64,000 nucleotides of DNA from a bacterium (GTDB lineage: Bacteria > Verrucomicrobiota > Verrucomicrobiia > Limisphaerales > J093): NCBI GenBank assembly GCA_021780105.1, contig JAJXZJ010000064.1, positions 124,001 through 188,000 on the forward strand. The letters are read 5' to 3'. The notes below the pieces were generated by a model. The model was not told the origin of the DNA. It made no database searches and worked only from the letters and a program-made list of their open reading frames with translations. The translations under genes and the position numbers were made by a program. Numbering within the stretch: position 1 is the stretch's first letter; each line of letters begins with the position of its first letter. Of this stretch, positions 45,570 through 55,626 are shown piece by piece.

Positions 45570-46580
45570 TTACGTGTAGAGCGTGCCGGTATTGACGACG
45601 GGCGAAACCTCAGTCTCGCCGCACAGGACCACGAGCAGATTGCTGACCATCGCGGCTTTGCGCTCGTCGTCGAGCTGCACTACCTGTCTTTCCTGCAAAT
45701 CGCGCAAGGCCATGTCCACCATGCTGACGGCGCCATGAACAATCTTCTGCCGGGCAGCGATCACCGCCTCGGCCTGCTGCCGGCGGAGCATGACCTGGGC
45801 GATTTCCGGCGCGTAAGCCAGATGGGTCAACCGCGCCTCCTCGACCGCCACGCCGGCCTTGGTGAACCGTTCCTCCAATTCGCGCCGCAGCGCCAGCGAC
45901 ACCTCCTCGACGCTGCTGCGGAGCGTGGTTTCGCCCTCCTCGCCGTGGTCGTAGGCGTAGGAGTTGGCCAGATGCCGCAGCGCCGACTCGCTCTGCATCT
46001 CCACGTATTTTTCGTAGTCATCCACATCAAACATGGCCTGGGCGGTGTCGCGGACGCGCCACACTACGACGGCGCCGATCTCGATCGGGTTGCCGCGCTT
46101 GTCGTTGACCTTGAGCTTCTCGCCATTGAGGGTGCGTGCGCGGAGGGAAATTTTGTTGCGGCCCATCGTTTTCTTCGTTGGCGCGGGAGCCGCGGTTCCT
46201 GATTTGGCGGCGGCCATCTGGTTTTGGATCGCAACCATCCGTGCGACCGACGAACCGTTGGTGTAAAACGGATTGCCCCAGAAAAAGCCGCTTTCCCGCA
46301 CCGTCCCCTTGTATTTACCGAACAGGACGAGCACGCGGGCTTCGTTCGGCTGCAAGGTGAAGAAACCGTTGAGCATGATGACCCACACCGGTTCGAGTAA
46401 AATGGCGGGAACCATCGCGCCGACGAGCGGATGGTCCACGGTTCTGACGCCAGCCCAGATCGAATAGACCAGCAGCGCCTGGACGGCGATGAAGAAACCA
46501 ATGACCAGCGGCAGCATCAGCCAGCCGCTGAGGACGTTGACTGCGCGTTCACGATTGAGCGTCATGGATTCGGTGTTCAT
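45570..46580 (-). CDS. SPFH-domain (stomatin/prohibitin/flotillin) membrane protein
   Basis: The 336-residue protein has two N-terminal hydrophobic segments ([25 protein letters not shown] and [22 protein letters not shown]). The SPFH core follows ([86 protein letters not shown]) with the coiled-coil [20 protein letters not shown]. Such proteins build membrane microdomain scaffolds. It heads a small operon with DUF4019, RHH and possibly TlpA-like genes. The ATG at 46580 fits better than 46604, but both are possible. Confidence 0.9.
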   Translation of the reverse strand: MNTESMTLNRERAVNVLSGWLMLPLVIGFFIAVQALLVYSIWAGVRTVDHPLVGAMVPAILLEPVWVIMLNGFFTLQPNEARVLVLFGKYKGTVRESGFFWGNPFYTNGSSVARMVAIQNQMAAAKSGTAAPAPTKKTMGRNKISLRARTLNGEKLKVNDKRGNPIEIGAVVVWRVRDTAQAMFDVDDYEKYVEMQSESALRHLANSYAYDHGEEGETTLRSSVEEVSLALRRELEERFTKAGVAVEEARLTHLAYAPEIAQVMLRRQQAEAVIAARQKIVHGAVSMVDMALRDLQERQVVQLDDERKAAMVSNLLVVLCGETEVSPVVNTGTLYT

Positions 46581-46739
46581 GGCAATGCGGTTGTTAGATT
46601 GCACTTCACTAAATATCTTGGTGATATCATATCGTAATCATTCCGCCTGTCAAGCGAGTTGTGATCGGCGGCGCGACGGCGCAATCGGAAAGGTCGCGGA
46701 CAGGCGGGAAAACCGGACGGAAAACACCGCCTCTGTAAC

Positions 46740-47260
46740 GAACGGGGGCAGCTCGCCCATTTCCCGGTGTTTGCCAGGGAACGGGTCACCGGCCAGAAGG
46801 CGGGCCACTGGCTTACCACCGGACAGGTGGCGGCCTGGCTCCAGGAAGCCCACGGCATTTAGCGCGCCGTCAAATCCATCTACCGGTGGTTGGGAAAAGC
46901 CGGCCGCCGCCTTTCGCGCCGGAACGGGAGCAGCGGCTCGAAAAGTTGCGCTGCCCAAGAACAAGCCGGCGTAGATCTTGATGGACGATGGAAGCCGCTT
47001 GGGCCGCATACCCGGCGCCGGCGTTGCGCGGCCAGCGCGTCGTGCTTCCGCACCCGGCAGCGTTATGAATGGAACTACGTTGATGGCGTCTTGAAGGTTG
47101 TGGCCGGGGACGCGCAGTTCCGGTTCAGGCCCGCGGTCCTTGATCCGAAATTTTGTGAGAAATGTACAACATCAGTCTCCCGGATGCATGCCACATCCAC
47201 GAACATGCGCCGCCAATGCATGGCGAGCTAACCGCGCTGAGGCATGCCCTTTCGCCCGCC
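46740..47260 (+). pseudogene. Decayed IS630-like transposase
   Basis: Fragments on the plus strand resemble the IS630 family: a winged helix piece (GHWLTTGQVAAWLQEAHG) interrupted by a TAG at 46860-46862, then KSIYRWLGKAG, and later RYEWNYVDGVLKVVAGDAQF, matching the strand around the first catalytic region. The DDE residues and both ends are lost. It fills the gap between the SPFH gene and zwf. No terminal inverted repeats or target duplications could be identified. Confidence 0.55.
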
Positions 47261-47286
47261 TTCCGCCCGCGCCTGGGAAGATTCGG

Positions 47287-48858
47287 TCAGCTCCGCTCCG
47301 TGACCGATTGCGGATGGCGCCAGGCGTGGCCGATGGCGGCGAGAAGATCGTCCGCCGCGACCGGGCCCCAGGTGCCGGCGGCGTAGAACTCTCGGTTGGT
47401 CAACGGCGTGTCGGCCCACGTCGCGCGGATGGTGTCCACGAGGCTCCACGCGGTTTCCACCTCGTCGCGCCGGATGAACAGCGTGGCGTCCCCCGCCATC
47501 GCCTCCAGCAGCAGCCGCTCGTAGGCTTCGGGCGTGTAGGCGCCGAACTCGGCGTCATAACTGAACTGCATCCGCACCGGGCGAACGGCAGTGCTGGCAC
47601 CGGGCACCTTGCCGTTGAATCGCAGCGCGATGCCCTCGTTCGGTTGGAGGCGGAGTGTGAGCGCGTTGGCCTCAAGCCGTGGGCCGCATTGGGCGGCGAA
47701 GAGCACGTTCGGCGTGGGCCGGAACTGGACCCGCACCTCGCTCGCGCTGAGCGGCAGCATTTTGCCCGTGCGCAGGTAAAACGGCACGCCGGACCAGCGC
47801 CAGTTGTCAATGAAGAGCTTCAACGCCACGTAGGTTTCCACGTTCGAGTCCGGGCGGACCTTGGTTTCCTGCCGGTAGCCGGGGCAGGCCTGGCCGTCCA
47901 CCTGGCCGGCGAAATACTGGCCGCGCACCACCTGTTGCGCGACCTGCTGCGGCAGCAAGGGCCGGATGGATTTGAGCAGTTTCACCTTCTCGTCGCGGAT
48001 GGACTCGGCGGCGAGCGACACCGGCGGTTCCATGGCCACCAGCGACAGGACCTGTTGCAGGTGGTTTTGCACCATGTCGCGCAGTGCCCCGGCCTCCTCG
48101 TAATAACCGCCGCGCGTGCCGACGCCAAGCTTCTCGCTGACGGTGATTTGAACGTGGTCCACGGATTGCCGGCTCCAGAGTTGCTCGAAGATGGCGTTGG
48201 AAAACCGGAACATCAGGATGTTTTGAACCGTCTCTTTCCCGAGATAGTGGTCAATTCGGAAAATCTGTCCTTCATGAGCGAAGCGGGTCAGCTCGGCGTT
48301 CAGGGCTTTGGCCGAGGCGACATCGTGACCGAAGGGTTTTTCAACCACGACACGCTGCCAGAAAGGCGGCGTCTCGTCGCGACGCAGAAGACCGGTGGCG
48401 TGAAGTTGTTCCGCCACCTGCCCGAACTGGCTCGGCGAAACGGCGAGGTAACAAAGCAGGTTGCGGGCAAGCTGCTCGTCGCCGAAACCGGTCAGGCGTT
48501 CCGCAAGACGCCGATAGGCCGCGGGGTCGTTCAGGTCGCCCTGGCAGTAAAAAAGGTTTTGGGCAAAAGCCTGCCAGCGGGCGGGATCAACCGGCTTGGT
48601 GCGCGAGAATTGCGGGAGCACCGTGCCGAGTTCCTCCCGCCAGCTTTCGTCGGTTTTCTCGCGGCGCGCGAAACCGATGATGCGGCAGGGCTCGGGCAGC
48701 AGCCTGTCGCCGTAAAGGTGGTAGAGCGCAGGCACCAGCTTGCGCGCCGTGAGATCGCCGCTGGCGCCGAAGATGACGATCGTGCAGGGCGCGGGCTTCC
48801 GATGATCGTTGCTGAGCCGGCACACCATCAATTCGTCGAGTTGACCGAGTTCATCCAT
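47287..48858 (-). CDS. zwf: Glucose-6-phosphate 1-dehydrogenase
   Basis: The 523-residue enzyme oxidises glucose-6-P with NADP at the entry to the pentose phosphate pathway. Motifs are the nucleotide loop IFGASGDLTARKL, VVVEKPFGHD, and the active site RIDHYLGKETVQN. YYEEAGALRDMVQNHL and WSGVPFYLRTGKML are also conserved. The ATG at 48858 was chosen; an upstream ATG at 48894 would add 12 residues. It stands alone with no pgl or gnd beside it. It is cytoplasmic. Confidence 0.96.
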   Translation of the reverse strand: MDELGQLDELMVCRLSNDHRKPAPCTIVIFGASGDLTARKLVPALYHLYGDRLLPEPCRIIGFARREKTDESWREELGTVLPQFSRTKPVDPARWQAFAQNLFYCQGDLNDPAAYRRLAERLTGFGDEQLARNLLCYLAVSPSQFGQVAEQLHATGLLRRDETPPFWQRVVVEKPFGHDVASAKALNAELTRFAHEGQIFRIDHYLGKETVQNILMFRFSNAIFEQLWSRQSVDHVQITVSEKLGVGTRGGYYEEAGALRDMVQNHLQQVLSLVAMEPPVSLAAESIRDEKVKLLKSIRPLLPQQVAQQVVRGQYFAGQVDGQACPGYRQETKVRPDSNVETYVALKLFIDNWRWSGVPFYLRTGKMLPLSASEVRVQFRPTPNVLFAAQCGPRLEANALTLRLQPNEGIALRFNGKVPGASTAVRPVRMQFSYDAEFGAYTPEAYERLLLEAMAGDATLFIRRDEVETAWSLVDTIRATWADTPLTNREFYAAGTWGPVAADDLLAAIGHAWRHPQSVTERS

Positions 48859-48976
48859 GGCCGGCAAGATGACGCGGGCGGGCGGGACTTTCAACTGTGA
48901 CGGGAACGCGGCACGGCTGCCGCGACCGGAAGCGCTCCATTACCGGACGCTCCGGGCGCGTGGCGAGGGCCAGCGA

Positions 48977-51385
48977 TTACTTCGCCGGCTTGATCCGTAG
49001 CACGGTCACGGAATTTCCGGGAAAGCTGTGACGGATCGTGTCGCCGTTCACCGTGATCTCGCTGGTGACAGGCGACACCTTCGTCGGGTTCTCCAACGAA
49101 TTTTCGTCGGTCGGCTTGTCAGACGTGAGCACAATGGTCTGGGCACTGTCTGCCAGTCTGCCCGCGCCGTTGAGTTTGATCTCCGTCGTCAAAGCGTCAG
49201 CGGCGACGTTCACGACCTTGAGAATGACTTCGCCGGTGGCGTCCACGCGGGTCGCCGAGGCGTAGATCGGTTTGGTCGCGGCGCGATTCACGTCATGCAT
49301 CAGTTTGCCGTCGAGGTAGCATCTGATGTTCTTTCCGTTCACCTCGATGCGGATGTCATACCAACGGCCCGTTTCGACTCCACCCGGCACTTCGTTGCCC
49401 ACCACGCCGTCCATCTCAACGGCTGAATGCGAGTTTCCCCAGCCGCCGATGTTCCACCAGGACTTGGCGTTTTCGTCGTTGACGTTGAAGAGAATCAGGA
49501 ATCCCTCCGCGCCGCCAAGTTTGCGCGCTTTCAGGCTGTAGGTGTAATTGGTCCACCGCTGGCCGGTGACGATGGCGCGCACGTTGTCTTCGCCGCCTGT
49601 CTGCCGGAGCGCACCGTCCTCCACCTTCCAATCACCACCGAGCTTCTTCCAACCCTGGGTGCCGTTGGCGAAATCGCTGGAGAAGAGGGTCTCGCCGTCG
49701 TGCGTCACCTTGATATCCTTGAACTCGGCCTGCGTGAGCCAGGTGCCAACGCCGATTTCGCCGCCCTTCGGCGCGGTGTCCACGTCCGCCGCGTCCACCG
49801 TCACCGGCAGCACCACGTCGCCGCGATTTTCGCTGAACATCTTTTGGACATAGTAGGACGGAATGCCAAACACGCGGGAACTATCAAAGTCAATGAGGTC
49901 GGGGTTCCAGCGCTTGTGATTCACGTTCACGAACAAGGGAGCGTAGCTGGCCATGAGAACGACATCCGAGTTACGCTCCATGCCGGTCATGAAGGCGGCC
50001 TCACCCACGGCGCCGCGCAGGTCGCCCTGCCCGCAGCCCTGGGTGACAGCGTATTCGCCGACGAAAACCTTGACGCCGTCGCGCTTGTAACTGTCATAGC
50101 GGTTCGCCTGGGAAATGAAAAATTCCGGATTGCTGTAATAGTGTTCGTCCACGATCTCCACCGGGCTGTCTTGCGGTATGCCGCCCCAGACGTCGGCGAT
50201 GAGATGCATGTCGGGGTATTTCGCCTTGATGGCATGGTAGAATAGGGCGTAGCGCTCCGCGTAGGCCGGACCGCCGTTTTCATTGCCGATTTCCATGTAC
50301 TTCAGGTGGAAAGGCGCCGGATGTCCATTCCGGGCGCGTATTCCGCCCCACACTGACTCGGTCGGGCCGTTGGCGTACTCGATGGCGTCCAACGCATCCT
50401 GCACCCATTGCCCCATCTGGTCCAGCGGAATGACCTCGTGGTGGGACATGCCCACATTGATGCAAAAGAGCGGCTCCGCGCCAAGGTCCTCGCACATTTG
50501 CAGGTATTCATGGAAGCCCAGTCCGTGGGTGGCGTTGTAGCCCCAAATGTTCCAAAGCGGCTTCCGTTCGGCGATGTTGCCGATCGTGTTTTTCCAGTGG
50601 TACATGTGCGCCATATCATCGCCTTCAACCCAGCATCCGCCCGGAAAGCGAACGAAGGCAGGCTTCAAGCCATTCAACATCTCGCTGAGGTCGGTGCGCA
50701 GACCGTGTCCCTTCCAGGTTTTGGCCGGCATGAGCGAAACCATGTCGAGCCAGACCGTGCCTGTATGCGCGGTCCGAATGACCAGGTGAGCCTTGGGATC
50801 CGTTGCTCCCGCTGTAATTGTTAGGGTAAACGTCCGCCAGGCGTCTCCAAACCCTTCGACCTGCCCCGCGGCCAGGGATTGCCCCGCTTCGTTTTCCAGC
50901 GCAACTTTCAAAGGACCAGTAAAACTCCCGTCACATCGCACGGCGGCGGAAAAATGGTAGTCCTCTCCCGCAACAACTGACATGCCCCAGTAGCCGGGAT
51001 TGCTCACACTGGATGCTCCGGCGCCGAGGTTTTCAATCGTCCAGCGTAAGCTGCGCCGGTTCATGGGATTCAGGGGGCGGGAAGTGTCGGTGGCCATTTC
51101 TGCCTTCGCCCCCCCGGTATTGGCCAGCGTCCAATACTCAGGCTTCTCAGCATCCTCAAAGGAGCGATTGCGCACCAATTCTGGATATATGCCGCCGTCC
51201 GCCGAAAGATTGATGTCCTCGAAAAAGATGCCCCACAACGTGGGACTCACCTTGTGGCCCGGACGGTCCACGTCAACGGTCAAGCGAGTGCTTTGAGCTT
51301 CAAGCGCACTCGGTGATAACCATAAGGAAATCCCCCAAACGACACCGGCGAGGAGGAAGGCACTTTGCGATGGGCTGTGTTTCAT
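48977..51385 (-). CDS. GH51 alpha-L-arabinofuranosidase with embedded concanavalin-like domain
   Basis: The 802-residue secreted enzyme has a signal peptide (ending SALEAQS). The GH51 barrel follows (LWGIFFEDINLSADGGIYPE; acid/base Glu about 369 in MEIGNENGG; VDEHYYSNPEFF; nucleophile Glu about 444 in VFVGEYAV). Between about 550 and 720 lies an inserted DUF1080/laminin-G-like domain (GTQGWKKLGGDWKVEDGALR) that may bind glycan. It releases L-arabinofuranose from arabinan or arabinoxylan. It is the last gene of the arabinose locus, after the symporter. Confidence 0.92.
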   Translation of the reverse strand: MKHSPSQSAFLLAGVVWGISLWLSPSALEAQSTRLTVDVDRPGHKVSPTLWGIFFEDINLSADGGIYPELVRNRSFEDAEKPEYWTLANTGGAKAEMATDTSRPLNPMNRRSLRWTIENLGAGASSVSNPGYWGMSVVAGEDYHFSAAVRCDGSFTGPLKVALENEAGQSLAAGQVEGFGDAWRTFTLTITAGATDPKAHLVIRTAHTGTVWLDMVSLMPAKTWKGHGLRTDLSEMLNGLKPAFVRFPGGCWVEGDDMAHMYHWKNTIGNIAERKPLWNIWGYNATHGLGFHEYLQMCEDLGAEPLFCINVGMSHHEVIPLDQMGQWVQDALDAIEYANGPTESVWGGIRARNGHPAPFHLKYMEIGNENGGPAYAERYALFYHAIKAKYPDMHLIADVWGGIPQDSPVEIVDEHYYSNPEFFISQANRYDSYKRDGVKVFVGEYAVTQGCGQGDLRGAVGEAAFMTGMERNSDVVLMASYAPLFVNVNHKRWNPDLIDFDSSRVFGIPSYYVQKMFSENRGDVVLPVTVDAADVDTAPKGGEIGVGTWLTQAEFKDIKVTHDGETLFSSDFANGTQGWKKLGGDWKVEDGALRQTGGEDNVRAIVTGQRWTNYTYSLKARKLGGAEGFLILFNVNDENAKSWWNIGGWGNSHSAVEMDGVVGNEVPGGVETGRWYDIRIEVNGKNIRCYLDGKLMHDVNRAATKPIYASATRVDATGEVILKVVNVAADALTTEIKLNGAGRLADSAQTIVLTSDKPTDENSLENPTKVSPVTSEITVNGDTIRHSFPGNSVTVLRIKPAK

Positions 51386-51419
51386 AGGTTTGTCTGGTTG
51401 GAATGGCGAAAGAAAAAGC

Positions 51420-53213
51420 TTATCCGCGGAAATAAAGATATGCGCCGATGATGAACACCATGACGACGCACGAGGCCAGGACCTCGCGTTTGCTCCAGCT
51501 TGCGCGGGTGCGGGCACGGTCCTCGGCGCTCGCCGTCGCGAAGGTCAGCCCCTTGATCTGGTTCAGATCCGGCTCGGCGGTCAGGTAGCTGACCCCGACC
51601 ATCACCACCGCCGAAACCAGTGTGATGAGGATGCTGAAATACTGGAAATTGATGTTGTTGACGATCCAGAGGAACGATCCCTCCTGGTAATGGAAATCCT
51701 TGAAGAGGCTGGCCGGCGTGTCCACCAACATACGGAATATACCGATGGCGAACCCCACCAGCATCGCCCACAAGCAGCCCTTCGCATTGAGCCGTTTCCA
51801 AAATACGCCGAAGAAGAACACGACAAAGATGGGCGGTGCCAGATAGCCTTGGACGGATTGCAGATAATTATAGAGGCCCGTCGCGCCTTTTACGACAGGG
51901 ATCCAGGCCATGGCGATGAGCACCATCACCGCAGTCGCGATGCGGCCCATGCGGACAATCTCGTGTTGCGAGGCCTTGGGACGAAGTTTCACATAGATGT
52001 CCACCGTGAATAGGGTCGAGCAGGCGTTAAACACACCCGCCAGCGAACCCATCAGCGCCGACAGCAGGCCCGCCACTACTATACCCCGCAAACCAGCCGG
52101 CAGGAGATGCTCCACGAGGAGTGGGAACGCACCCTGCGACGCATTGGGGTCCGCGTTAAACGCCGCCGTCAGCGCAGGTATCTTGTTCGCCTTCACGAGT
52201 GCAAAGCAGATCATGCCGGGCACAATGAACAGGTAGGGCGGAAACAGTTTGAGGAACGCGGCAAAAATACTGCCACGGCGGGCGGTTTTCTCGTTCGGCG
52301 CTCCCAGTGCGCGCTGCACGATGTATTGGTCCGTGCACCAATACCACAGTCCGATCACAGGCGCGCAGATGGCCATGCCCAGCCACGGGTAGTTGGTGTT
52401 GAAATACCACGCAATTCGCGTTGGCTCCTTGACGGGCGCCCATGTGGATTCCATGCCAGCCGGCACCATGGGCTTCCATAGATTGAACATGTCCGAGCCA
52501 CAAAGACGTCGCAACTCGTGCCAACCACCCAACTGGATCAATCCGTAAGCCGTCAGCAGCGCCGAACCGACGATCAAAACCACCACCTGGACGGCGTCGT
52601 TATAGGCGACGGCCCGCATGCCTCCCAGCATGGTGTAGAGTCCAGTCAGGGCGATCACGAGCACCGACCCAATCCAGAAGCTGTCAATTGTGGCGCTCCC
52701 GATGGTAATGTGCAATTCCGGCAACAATGTTCCGAACACGACCCCCCCGGCGAAGATGCCGACGGCGATTTTGGAGACAATGAAGGTGATCAATGAAACT
52801 ATTGAAAGCACATAGCGCGACTGGGTGGAGAAACGCCGTTCCAGGAATTCCGGCATGGTGAAGACGAGCGACCGGGCATAGAACGGCACGAAAACCCACG
52901 CCAAGACCAACAGGCACCAGGCGTGTAATTCATAGTGCGCCATGGCCACACCGTCCTTGGCTCCCGTGCCCGCCAGACCGACGATGTGTTCCGAACCTAT
53001 GTTCGAGGCAAAGATGGACGCGCCAATCACCCACCAGCCGAGATTGCGTCCAGCCAGGAAGTAATCGGCGGCCTCGTCCTTGCCTTTTTTGACGACCCAC
53101 CAGGCGACGCAGAACAGAATGCCGAAATAGAACGCAATCGCCAGCCAGTCTATGCCGGTGAGCGTGGAGTGAACGGGCGTCGCCGCCGCGAGGATGGGAG
53201 TGAGGTTGTTCAT
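51420..53213 (-). CDS. Sodium:solute symporter (SSF/SGLT family), probable sugar transporter
   Basis: The 597-residue membrane protein has about 14 transmembrane segments and SSF landmarks: DYFLAGRNLGWWVIGASIFASNIGSEHIVG, FTMPEFLERRF, GMRAVAYNDAVQVVVLI and GLLSALMGSLAGVFNACSTLFTVDIY. It is most like the sugar (SGLT/vSGLT) branch. Placed between araD and the GH51 gene it probably imports L-arabinose using sodium. It starts 12 bases after araD. Confidence 0.92.
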   Translation of the reverse strand: MNNLTPILAAATPVHSTLTGIDWLAIAFYFGILFCVAWWVVKKGKDEAADYFLAGRNLGWWVIGASIFASNIGSEHIVGLAGTGAKDGVAMAHYELHAWCLLVLAWVFVPFYARSLVFTMPEFLERRFSTQSRYVLSIVSLITFIVSKIAVGIFAGGVVFGTLLPELHITIGSATIDSFWIGSVLVIALTGLYTMLGGMRAVAYNDAVQVVVLIVGSALLTAYGLIQLGGWHELRRLCGSDMFNLWKPMVPAGMESTWAPVKEPTRIAWYFNTNYPWLGMAICAPVIGLWYWCTDQYIVQRALGAPNEKTARRGSIFAAFLKLFPPYLFIVPGMICFALVKANKIPALTAAFNADPNASQGAFPLLVEHLLPAGLRGIVVAGLLSALMGSLAGVFNACSTLFTVDIYVKLRPKASQHEIVRMGRIATAVMVLIAMAWIPVVKGATGLYNYLQSVQGYLAPPIFVVFFFGVFWKRLNAKGCLWAMLVGFAIGIFRMLVDTPASLFKDFHYQEGSFLWIVNNINFQYFSILITLVSAVVMVGVSYLTAEPDLNQIKGLTFATASAEDRARTRASWSKREVLASCVVMVFIIGAYLYFRG

Positions 53214-53225
53214 GCGAGACGGTGT

Positions 53226-53933
53226 TCAATTGGGGTTTGTTTGTCCGTAGTAAGCAGAGGGGCCATGTTTGCGAAGAAAATGTTTGCCAAGCAGCGCCGA
53301 CTGCATTGGTCTGGTCTTTGGGTTGATGCGCAGCGTCTCACTTGCCAACCGGGCGATGAACTCCAGCACCACGGCGTTGTGGACGGCGTCGTGTGCGTCC
53401 CTGCCCCAGGTGAACGGACCGTGACTCGCCACCAGCACCGCCGGATGCTGCAACGGGTCGAACTTCAACTTCTTGAACGTTTCGACGATGACGTGGCCGG
53501 TGTTAGCTTCGTAATCGGTCTTGATCTCCTTGGGCGTCAACAAGCGGGTGCAAGGCACGTCACCATACCAATAATCGGCCTGCGTGGTGCCGTAGGAAGG
53601 AATGCCCTTTCGCGCCTGTGCCCAGGCCGTCGCATAAAGGCTGTGAGTGTGGACCACGCCGCCGATCTCCGGGAATGCGCGATAAAGCACCAGATGCGTG
53701 GGCGTGTCGGAACTGGGTTTGAGCTTGCCCTCGACGACCTCGCCCGTCTCCAGCGACACCACGACCTGATGCTTCGGCTTCATGCCGTCGTACGGCACAC
53801 CGCTGGGCTTGATGACGACCAAGCCCCGCTCGCGGTCAATGCCGCTGACGTTGCCCCAGGTTTGGATGACCAAGCCCTCGGCCACCAGGTCGAGGTTGGC
53901 TTTGCAGACTTCTTTCCTCAGTTGTTCGAGCAT
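53226..53933 (-). CDS. araD: L-ribulose-5-phosphate 4-epimerase
   Basis: The 235-residue class II aldolase-fold enzyme interconverts L-ribulose-5-P and D-xylulose-5-P, the last step of L-arabinose entry. Motifs are TWGNVSGIDRERGL, IKPSGVPYDGM, the zinc site VHTHSLYATAWAQ, GTTQADYWYG and the later His in ASHGPFTWG. It follows araB by 6 bases. It is distinct from the BMC aldolase, which has an N-terminal extension. Confidence 0.95.
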   Translation of the reverse strand: MLEQLRKEVCKANLDLVAEGLVIQTWGNVSGIDRERGLVVIKPSGVPYDGMKPKHQVVVSLETGEVVEGKLKPSSDTPTHLVLYRAFPEIGGVVHTHSLYATAWAQARKGIPSYGTTQADYWYGDVPCTRLLTPKEIKTDYEANTGHVIVETFKKLKFDPLQHPAVLVASHGPFTWGRDAHDAVHNAVVLEFIARLASETLRINPKTRPMQSALLGKHFLRKHGPSAYYGQTNPN

Positions 53934-53939
53934 GGTGAG

Positions 53940-55613
53940 TTAATTGCGAACACGGCTACGGATTTCGATGAGATTCTTCATCACCCCGTGCAAATTTCCG
54001 TTCCACTTTGTGGTCCCGAAGGCGTCGTGCAACTGCTTGTAGAGCGCGTAAAGCTGCATGTAGGTCGCGTGGGCCTTGGTGTTGGGCGAATAAACCTTCG
54101 GCTTGAGGCCGGTCATCGCCTTCTGCGCGGCGGCAAAATTCTTGTATGCGCCGGCGACAACCGCACCTGCGATCGCCGCCCCCAGAGCGCAGGTTTGTGC
54201 CGAACGACTGATCTTCATCGGGCGGCCGGTCACGTCGGCGTAAATCTGCATCGTGATGGCGCTCTTCTCGGCGATGCCGCCGCAGTTCACGATCTGCTTC
54301 ACGCGCACGCCGTATTCCTCGAAGCGGTTGATGATCGTCAGGGCGCCGTAGGCCGTGCCTTCGATCAGCGCCCGGTAAACCTCGGCCGGGGTCGTGTAGA
54401 GCGTCTGCCCCACGAGCAGTCCGGTCAGCTTCTGGTCCACGAGGATCGTGCGGTTGCCGTTGTTCCAATCGAGCGCGATCAAGCCCGACTCGCCGGGCTG
54501 GAGCTTCATCGCTTCCTCGTCGAGCGCCTTGTGCGACAGCTTTTCGCCGTGCGGCTGGATGTAATTCACCCACCAATTGAAGATGTCGCCCACCGCCGAC
54601 TGGCCGGCTTCGAGGCCGAAGTAGCCCGGCAGGATCGAGCCGGGCACGATGCCGCACAGACCAGGGACGTCCGCGAGCTTCTGCCCCACCGGCACGACCA
54701 TCATGTCGCACGTGCTCGTGCCGATGATCTTCACCAGCGTGCCCGGCGCGATGCCGCTGCCCACGCCGCCGAGATGCGCGTCGAACGCGCCCACCGCCAC
54801 CGGGATGCCCACCGGCAAGCCCGTGCGTTTGGCCCACGCTTCGGTCAGGCCACCGACCGACTTGTCCACGGCAAAAGCTTGCGGACGCAGTCGCGCGCGC
54901 AATGCGCCGAGCTTCGGATCGAGCTTCGCCAGGAACTTCGCGTCCGGGTAACCGCCCCAAGCGTCGTTGAACATCGCCTTGTGACCGGCGGCGCAAACGC
55001 CCACGGTCAACTTGTCCGGCGCTTCGGTGCCGGTCAGCGCGGCGGGGACGTAGTCGGCCAGTTCCACCCACGTATGCGCGGCGTTGAACACCTCCGGGCT
55101 GGTGCGGAGGCAGTGCAGGATCTTGCTGAAAAACCACTCGCTCGAATACGTGCCGCCGCACTTGGCGAGATACTGCGGGCGCATCTTGCGGGCCAGCGCG
55201 GTGATCTCGGCGGCTTCCTCGACGCCCGTGTGGTCCTTCCACAGCCACGCCATCGCCGCCGGATTGCTGGCGAACTTTTTCTGGAACGCGAGCGGCTGTC
55301 CTTGTGCGTCCACCGGCAACGGCGTGCTGCCGGTCGTGTCCACGCCAATGCCGATGACCTGCTCCGGCTTGAAGCCGCGCACCGTGTCGCCCGCCTGAGC
55401 CAGGGCTGCCTTGATCGTGATCTCGGCTCCTTGGAGATAATCGGCGGGATGCTGCCGGGCGAGGTTCGGGTCGCGGCCGAGGATGACGCCGGCGGTGCCG
55501 TGGGCGTAGCCCCAGACGGCGGTGCCGACCTCCTGACCGTTGGCGACGTTGACGATGAGGGCGCGAACGGAGTTCGTGCCGTAATCCAGACCGATGGTGT
55601 ATTGGGCGCTCAT
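53940..55613 (-). CDS. araB: Ribulokinase
   Basis: The 557-residue FGGY kinase phosphorylates L-ribulose. It starts with TIGLDYGTNSVRALIVN, has GVDTTGSTPLPVD, MAWLWKDHTGVEEA and GTSTCDMMVVP, and the C-terminal FGGY motif region NCGGIAEKSAITMQIYADV. The length matches AraB rather than shorter xylulokinases. No Shine-Dalgarno-like sequence is obvious before the ATG at 55613, and it lies 13 bases after the unusual vWA-nuclease gene. araA is not in the window. Confidence 0.95.
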   Translation of the reverse strand: MSAQYTIGLDYGTNSVRALIVNVANGQEVGTAVWGYAHGTAGVILGRDPNLARQHPADYLQGAEITIKAALAQAGDTVRGFKPEQVIGIGVDTTGSTPLPVDAQGQPLAFQKKFASNPAAMAWLWKDHTGVEEAAEITALARKMRPQYLAKCGGTYSSEWFFSKILHCLRTSPEVFNAAHTWVELADYVPAALTGTEAPDKLTVGVCAAGHKAMFNDAWGGYPDAKFLAKLDPKLGALRARLRPQAFAVDKSVGGLTEAWAKRTGLPVGIPVAVGAFDAHLGGVGSGIAPGTLVKIIGTSTCDMMVVPVGQKLADVPGLCGIVPGSILPGYFGLEAGQSAVGDIFNWWVNYIQPHGEKLSHKALDEEAMKLQPGESGLIALDWNNGNRTILVDQKLTGLLVGQTLYTTPAEVYRALIEGTAYGALTIINRFEEYGVRVKQIVNCGGIAEKSAITMQIYADVTGRPMKISRSAQTCALGAAIAGAVVAGAYKNFAAAQKAMTGLKPKVYSPNTKAHATYMQLYALYKQLHDAFGTTKWNGNLHGVMKNLIEIRSRVRN

Positions 55614-55626
55614 GAATTGTTTTGTA

